Part shown: positions 58,569 to 64,000 of the stretch, piece after piece
How positions within the stretch are numbered: position 1 is the first letter of the stretch
How the letters are laid out: each line of letters begins with the position of its first letter
Source: Simmondsia chinensis
Taxonomy: Eukaryota; Streptophyta; Magnoliopsida; Caryophyllales; Simmondsiaceae
NCBI GenBank assembly: GCA_018398585.1
Contig: JAGTTD010000001.1
Coordinates: forward strand, 2,358,501-2,422,500
Direction: 5' to 3'
DNA length: 64,000 nucleotides
Program-made: the position numbers and the translations under genes
Notes under the pieces: generated by a model
The model's input: only the letters and a program-made list of their open reading frames with translations
Told to the model about the DNA's origin: nothing
The model's database searches: none

Positions 58569-59304
58569 ATTTTATACTTGAACAACCAAGTATGTGTTGT
58601 CTATTACAGGTCATCTCTCCAGCACAGGAGGACACGTGAGGGTAGATGGAGAGAGGGAGCGAGCAATAATGAGGCTCATACGCAGCTGTACGTTCCACAC
58701 GTGCAACCTGATGAGCAAAATACAGGGCTTTGCTACAAACACGACAAGAAGGCGCACGAAAATATTATGAATACAGCACAATTGGTCGTTCCTAAGCACC
58801 TTAGTTCTCGTGAAATTTTTGTAGATTTTTTCTCGTAACTTTCAGAATTTTTCGCAAAATATGTAGTAGACACTGGACAATGTTGAATGTCAATGACCCG
58901 AGCTTGGCTGAATCAACCACGTGTTAGCAAAAGCAAACGGATGTTAACAGCGTTAACATTAAAGTGTGGCATTGAAAAATTTTGAAAAGATTAATTGTGA
59001 CTTTAAAAAATTAGAAACTTTAGATGATTTTCTGAAACCGTACTTAAAACTGCACCTAAAATTTAGATAATTTTTAGTTAAAAAAAGTCCATAAAATTTT
59101 AGTATTTACTCGCATGCATGTAAAATTCTCATGCTGGCTATTATAAGTGATTGAAAGAAGTAATAATGGTGAGATCCTTTAATTTTATTCTTTTTCGAAT
59201 GATTTGATTCAATCCGCGTGTGGGCATACAGTGAGTTTGCATGCTTTTACATTAGCAAAACTAATGAAAATATGTTTCCCGGTAACGATATTTTAGACCG
59301 TTGA
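58569..59304. other. spacer with a fragment of the GACGCCGTTAA palindromic family
   Basis: Bases 58930-59110 contain TTAACAGCGTTAACATTAAA and GACTTTAAAAAATTAGAAAC, matching the right arm of the element at 41237. Nothing else is recognised. Confidence 0.4.
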
Positions 59305-60258
59305 TGTTGAAAATATTTTATAATATTTTTTAAACGAAGTATTATTAACATGAAATATATTAACTTACATCAATCAAAAAATAGTACTAATACACTGATA
59401 ATTGTAGAACCAGAAAATACAATATAGCATCATCGAAATTTCATAAAATCATGAATCGACAACTCAATACAAACAAATATTATATATACAAAAAAAATAA
59501 ACTAAACAGAGAAAGGGTTTAGAAAAAATATATCTTTGGGTTGAGGCACGTGAGAACGCTCTCCTTAGAAAGGAAACGCCCCTCCTGCACGAGTATTGCT
59601 ATTAAGCTTAAACGCGCTCCTTTCCCAGGATTCAACAACCCGTCGGACCTCTATCAGTGCAGCAATAAAAGATTCCCGAACTACAACTACCAAGTTCACT
59701 AATTTTGTACAAGAATAGAAAGGATTGAAAGAATAAAATATTTCATATTATTGTCTAATTTTCTCATCAAACACATATGCTTATATAGTCATAAGTATGT
59801 ACCTAATTTATGTCCTTCATTGATTATTATGGTCAAACACAAATTAATCCCACTAATTGTTATTTGCTCTTTCAATGCACCGGTAATATAACGTTCCAAA
59901 CAATTAGAACATAAATTAATATCATATTAATATTGAACATTAAGTATTTTGGAAACAAAATAAATAATATAAAAATAGTTATTATTATTATTTTTTTAAA
60001 ATCAATAAAATACATAAGTATGTATGTATAATAATGTTTTTTTTTTTCCTTTTGCAAAATGGCCGGTCAGTCTATATTGACCATCTTAATGCTTAGCATA
60101 CAACGGCTAGTAACCTCCGTTTCACATTAATGCTATATTGAAAGACTTTGATAACCTTTAATTTATGACAATTAGCAATTAAAGAAACACTTATTTTATA
60201 AAAAATTATTTCACAATAAATAATTTTTAAATCATTAAAAATATATAATTTTCCAACA
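59305..60258 (-). mobile_element. solo LTR (954 bp)
   Basis: TGTTGAAAATATTTT...ATTTTCCAACA with TSD GTTGA at 59300-59304 and 60259-60263. The block AGAGAAAGGGTTTAG ... TTGAGGCACGTGAGAACG near 59500-59560 is typical of the transcribed part of plant copia LTRs read on the minus strand. Confidence 0.85.
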
Positions 60259-60263
60259 GTTGA

Positions 60264-60906
60264 AGTAAGTTTGATTCAGTGGATCCTTCGTTAGTAACGA
60301 ACTGAGGTGTTCAGGTTAGATGAAAAATAGCTCGATTAATTCGCTTTGTATTATAACATTGGATAATATGTAAGTTATATGTTATATATGTGCATATTCA
60401 TTTATAATATATCATATATAGCTCTTTACTTCTCCAATCACGAGTACGATACGCATGAGCCCTTAACTAATTTGCGACCTCACAACACCATTTCAAGTCT
60501 CGTCGAGCTTTAAGCAAAGGTGAAGAAAATAATGAAAATGGGTTTTAAGATATTATAGTGGAACTCGAAGGGGATAATTGTTGTATAATTCACTATGTTA
60601 AAAGTAAAAGTAGTTTACGTCTCTGAGTTCAAAAATGTAATTAGGGACGCATGTAATCTAAGTACGATGAATAAGGTTTTAGATGATAACATTTAGACAC
60701 GTCCGAGAGGGCACAAACTTTCTCAGCAATAATTTTGTAGTTTTGATCCCAAATAATTGATATATGAGTTTCGTAGATAAATTTAAGCGGGGTTTCTTCC
60801 TAATATTGTTTGATACAATAAAAAGTAACTTATTAATATTACATAATTTATTTTCTCCTACAGTTTTGATGCGTGATTTCCCAATAGACTCACATGTGGA
60901 GTCTTA
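60264..60906. other. spacer ending in a TRIM family X LTR remnant
   Basis: Mostly AT-rich and unassigned. The last ~45 bp (GATGCGTGATTTCCCAATAG, then ACTCACATGTGGAGTCTTA) match the end of the family X LTR at 24640-24680. This remnant is truncated by the Harbinger-type MITE. Confidence 0.45.
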
Positions 60907-61233
60907 TGCCTCGTTTGGTTGTTATGTAAATTGAATTCCTTCAAAAAGTTGTATTTTTCAGGAATTCAATTTTGTATCAACTTTTCAGGAAGTGATAAAA
61001 CATGTTTGGTTGCCGGGATAAGAAACAAAACTTTATTCTATAAGCTAGTTAGAAACAAATGAATTAGAACTTACTTAGGAGAGTTAGGTAAGTTACTTCT
61101 TACTTTTTGAAAGAATTGCAAATTATTTAGTAATTTTCTCTTCCTGCATTTTGCCTATCAAACAAGAGCTTAAGTCTGTACTTTTTATGAATTTGTAATT
61201 CTCGCATTTACTTTTTATATACCAAACGAGGCT
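60907..61233. mobile_element. Harbinger/Tourist-type MITE, copy 1
   Basis: Inverted termini GCCTCGTTTGGT and ACCAAACGAGGC with TSD TTA (60904-60906 and 61234-61236). The interior contains CATGTTTGGTTGCCGGGATA. 327 bp, non-coding. Confidence 0.8.
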
Positions 61234-61530
61234 TTATTTATAATATATTTAGCTTGAAAAAGAAAATGAGGTTGCATGGTCCCCGCCGGCGGTGCACTGT
61301 TGAACGTGATGCAGCCGCGTGGATTGCGGAGGCGGCGGGTACCACCGACCACGGCGGTGAGAAAAATTAATTAATTTAAATTTAAAATTAAAAGAAAAAA
61401 AACCTTAAAAAAGGCAGCCCCTTTTTCACTTTCAGGTTCGGCGCATGGTGGCATTTCTTGGACCACATACTTAAATTAAATACCCTTTGTCACGATAATT
61501 ACGATAATTTAGGTACTTAATTTATATATA
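61234..61530. other. spacer between two related MITEs
   Basis: A short GC-rich patch at about 61275-61360 (CCCCGCCGGCGGTGCAC, GGCGGCGGGTACCACC) stands out in AT-rich surroundings. No gene or element is identified. Confidence 0.35.
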
Positions 61531-61857
61531 TACCTCGTTTTGTTGCTATAAGAATTAAATTTCTACAGAAAGTTATATTTTTTAAAAATTTAGTTTTTTT
61601 GTCAATTTTTCATGAAGTAGGTAAAAGATGTTTGGTTGTCGGGATAAGAAATAGAACTTTCTTGGATAAGTTTGTTAAAAATGAAGGAATTAGAACTACC
61701 AAGGAGGCTAGATAAGTTATTTCTTGTGTTTTGAAGGAATTAAAAATTTCTACTTTCTGTATTTTACCAACTTTTTACCAATCAAACAAGAGCCCAAATA
61801 TGTACATTCTGTGAAGTTTTACTCCCTGTTTTCATTTACTGCATATTAAACGAGGCC
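61531..61857. mobile_element. Harbinger/Tourist-type MITE, copy 2
   Basis: ACCTCGTTTTGTTGC and ATTAAACGAGGCC form the ends. The interior GATGTTTGGTTGTCGGGATA aligns with copy 1. It is more diverged; the flanking TSD appears to be ATA. Confidence 0.7.
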
Positions 61858-62006
61858 ATAATATAGATGTTTTGAGATTTAATATATGTAATGCTGAGAT
61901 TTAAAAATTTTACCTAATAGGTATCTTATGTGAAAACCTGATAAATTTTTTGTTAAAATACAGGCAATTTTCACCTGAAAACGTTGATGTTGTATATTAT
62001 TAAGGC

Positions 62007-62092
62007 AACATACCCAGTGCCTTAAGGGCTCCTGCCTAAGCAGGGTCTAGGGGGGCAGATGTACGCAACCTTCGCCCTGAAGAGAGGCTGTT
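62007..62092 (-). mobile_element. 5'-truncated SINE
   Basis: ACATACCCAGTGCCTTAAGG, GCAGGGTCTAGGGGGGCAGA and TGAAGAGAGGCTGTT are the minus-strand 3' module. The 5S-like head is missing. Confidence 0.75.
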
Positions 62093-62384
62093 ATATATTG
62101 TTGGAATTATATTTTACGTCCACAAAACCTAATGAAAATCTATAATATTTTAGCAAATAGTACATGATTAATAAAATTTTAAATTTGAGGGTATCTTGTA
62201 ATTAAAATTATAAACCTCGTATTCAATCGGATGTTATATAGGTGATAAACTAATAAAATTAGAGACATAATATATTTTCTTTTATATATCCGGCACAAAA
62301 TGAACACTTTTGAAATTATTTTAAGTCTTTCAAAATACTATAAAATATGACTATCCAACAATATAGTAACTGATTCTATTTAAT
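62093..62384. other. AT-rich spacer
   Basis: No feature recognised. Confidence 0.35.
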
Positions 62385-62489
62385 ACAGTACTCTGTAGGG
62401 ATAAGGCTGCGTACATTTCACCTTTATTATACCCTATCTTGGTGGAAGCCTTTTCAGACACTAAATTTATTGTTGTTATTGTTACGTCT
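62385..62489 (+). mobile_element. truncated SINE whose tail was hit by another SINE
   Basis: GTAGGGATAAGGCTGCGTAC and AGACACTAAATTTATTGTTG are a decayed plus-strand 3' module with TTG tail. The tail (62472-62489) is the left TSD of the SINE at 62490. Confidence 0.7.
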
Positions 62490-62725
62490 GAAGTAACATA
62501 TCCAGTGTCTCAAGGGCTCCCACATAAGCAGGGTCTGGGGGGTTGGATGTACGCAGCCTTCCCCCTTCAGGGTATTACCCCTGAAGAAAGGCTGTTTTCA
62601 AGTGCCTCCAACCTAAAGGTAAGGACTTCCCAGGAGGTCACCACTCCTGGTACTACTCTCGCCCAAGCACGCTTAATTTCGGAGTTCTAATAAGATCCGG
62701 TGACGGCGTGTTGGTACCCTCTTTG
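62490..62725 (-). mobile_element. 5S rRNA-derived SINE, second head subtype, 18-bp TSD
   Basis: The TSD GTTGTTATTGTTACGTCT is perfect (62472-62489 and 62726-62743). On the minus strand the head starts CAAAGAGGGTACCAACACGC, followed by the 5S-like block CACCGGATCTTATTAGAACT and GGCGAGAGTAGTACCAGGAG. The 3' module ends CACTGGATATGTTAC. Same subtype as 5899-6129. Confidence 0.9.
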
Positions 62726-62743
62726 GTTGTTATTGTTACGTCT

Positions 62744-63579
62744 ATTCAGCAATATAATTATAAATTAAACTAATAAATATATAAAAAACAATATTTAATA
62801 ATTATTTTGACATGAAACTAGGGGGGGCCAATGATTAGGCACACCACTGCTACAAGAGCACGCTGGGACATCATTATTCTTAGTCATTAACCCTACCCCA
62901 GCAATTAAATATGTATTTATATAATATACTTAATTTGAATCTTTATATATATATATATATAAATAAATAATTTAATATTATTTATAATTTAGTGACTTTT
63001 TAACATATCATTAGAGATTTGTTTCATCGATAATAATTTTCCTTTCTCGAAGGCTCAGCTAAATAAGCATAACTCACAATCTCTTTCGTTATAATCAACC
63101 CAATTTGGAAATTTAGGAACACGCTTATTTTTTAGAATTCATATCCTGATTGATCACGCATTCTCGACACCATAAAATCGACGATCATCATTACTTGATT
63201 TCAAGTATTTTTTGGATGTCTTGGCATCTCTATCTATAATTGCATGGATAATCCTTGCAAATTAATCGCAAAAACTACCTTCAGATATAAATCTTGGCTA
63301 CTTTATCTATGTATATATATTCATAAACAGCCAGCTTTTCGTGGATGGACTTCAAAGTTACGCGCCTTTTATGCCCGAATTTTATCACTGGGTGCAATTA
63401 GCCTCCACATTATATGTTTTTGTATTTTTTTGCTATTTGCTTTTGCGTTCTTTAATCAGGAAGACGCCATGGACTAACTAGAAGATTGCTTCTTCTTTCT
63501 TAATTATTAAAAAAAAAAGGTACTAGATACATTTAACATTTCTCATAAAATATTCATGTAACATAAATAGTTTTTTACT
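62744..63579. other. spacer without a supported gene
   Basis: AT-rich, with (TA)n near 62945-62961. Short frames on the plus strand (62439-62690 and 63244-63477) show no family resemblance. Confidence 0.3.
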
Positions 63580-64000
63580 GAAAATTACCTACATTTCAGG
63601 TCAAGTATCATAAAATCATCTAATTTTTCTAATTTTTTAAAGTTACTCCTAAACTTTTCAAAAAATTTTAATATTACACCTAATGCTGACACTGTTAACT
63701 TTCCGTCAAATGAAATGCCGCATTTTGAGGTATAAATGCATTAAAAAATTTGACTTAATTTAATTAAATTATATTAAATAATGTGTTTTGCAAATGACGA
63801 AATTATCCTTCATCTTTAAATTTGTAATATTCTTAAGGTTTCAGCACATTGTTACAGGCTTTTTCCACCAAAAAAAATTTAGAAGAGTTTTTCATTTATA
63901 AACTTCTATATAATTCACTAAAAAATAAGTTTTATTGAGGTAATCTGGTAATTTTGTATTTATTTTAATGAAAAATTAACGGCGTTAACATTAAAAGTGA
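63580..64000. mobile_element. GACGCCGTTAA palindromic element, cut by the window end
   Basis: CTAATGCTGACACTGTTAAC on the left and AATTAACGGCGTTAACATTA on the right pair. Same family as 41237-41820. The right end is outside the window. Confidence 0.5.

Noticed and set aside
63244..63477. 77-codon plus-strand frame with a hydrophobic end
   Set aside because: No homology is recognised, flanks are AT-rich and repetitive, and there are no promoter or splice features. Kept only as part of the spacer.

Overview
This window is nuclear DNA of a eudicot plant. The evidence is spliced genes with GT/AG introns, a plastid-type HSP70, and dense plant transposons (Ty1/copia elements primed by initiator-Met tRNA, TRIMs, hAT, Mutator and Harbinger-type elements, SINEs). 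I cannot name the species. All boundaries were read by eye. Where target-site duplications (TSDs) are given, both copies were located.

Two host genes look intact. A ten-exon plus-strand gene (32248-39898) encodes a 381-residue D-isomer-specific 2-hydroxyacid dehydrogenase with a candidate organelle-targeting N-terminus. An eight-exon minus-strand gene (48292-53897) encodes a 704-residue stromal HSP70. A third locus (29013-29999, minus) is a proline/tyrosine-rich cell-wall (extensin-like) gene with two in-frame stops, called a pseudogene. A duplicated 5' gene segment (17371-17873, resuming at 25943) carries a signal-peptide-like reading frame, and one copy is split by a retrotransposon.

Layout: 1-1583 end of a copia element. 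1700-7260 solo LTRs, inverted-repeat elements and SINEs. 7270-12306 a hAT-type element containing a tandem LTR-internal-LTR-internal-LTR retrotransposon. 13760-16220 a TRIM with a nested LTR remnant, a Mutator-like element and a MITE. 17371-26130 duplicated gene segment, 8-kb gag-only LTR element, and 5.6-kb copia element nested inside it. 26131-32170 unknown exon-like pieces, TRIM, SINE, extensin-like pseudogene. 32248-39898 dehydrogenase gene with transposon-filled introns. 41934-47934 complete but dead copia element. 48292-53897 HSP70. 54240-64000 solo LTRs, SINEs, Harbinger-type MITEs and inverted-repeat elements.

The most unusual signal is a SINE family whose head is derived from 5S rRNA (internal control region retained) and whose tail is Au/TS-like, ending in TTG repeats. 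Three copies have 17-25 bp TSDs. Others are truncated, nested, or carry a different T-rich head. Also notable are a TRIM unit placed exactly between two primer-binding sites of a copia element, a PPR-like motif inside a retrotransposon gag ORF, and a copia element whose four nonsense mutations are all C:G-to-T:A changes.
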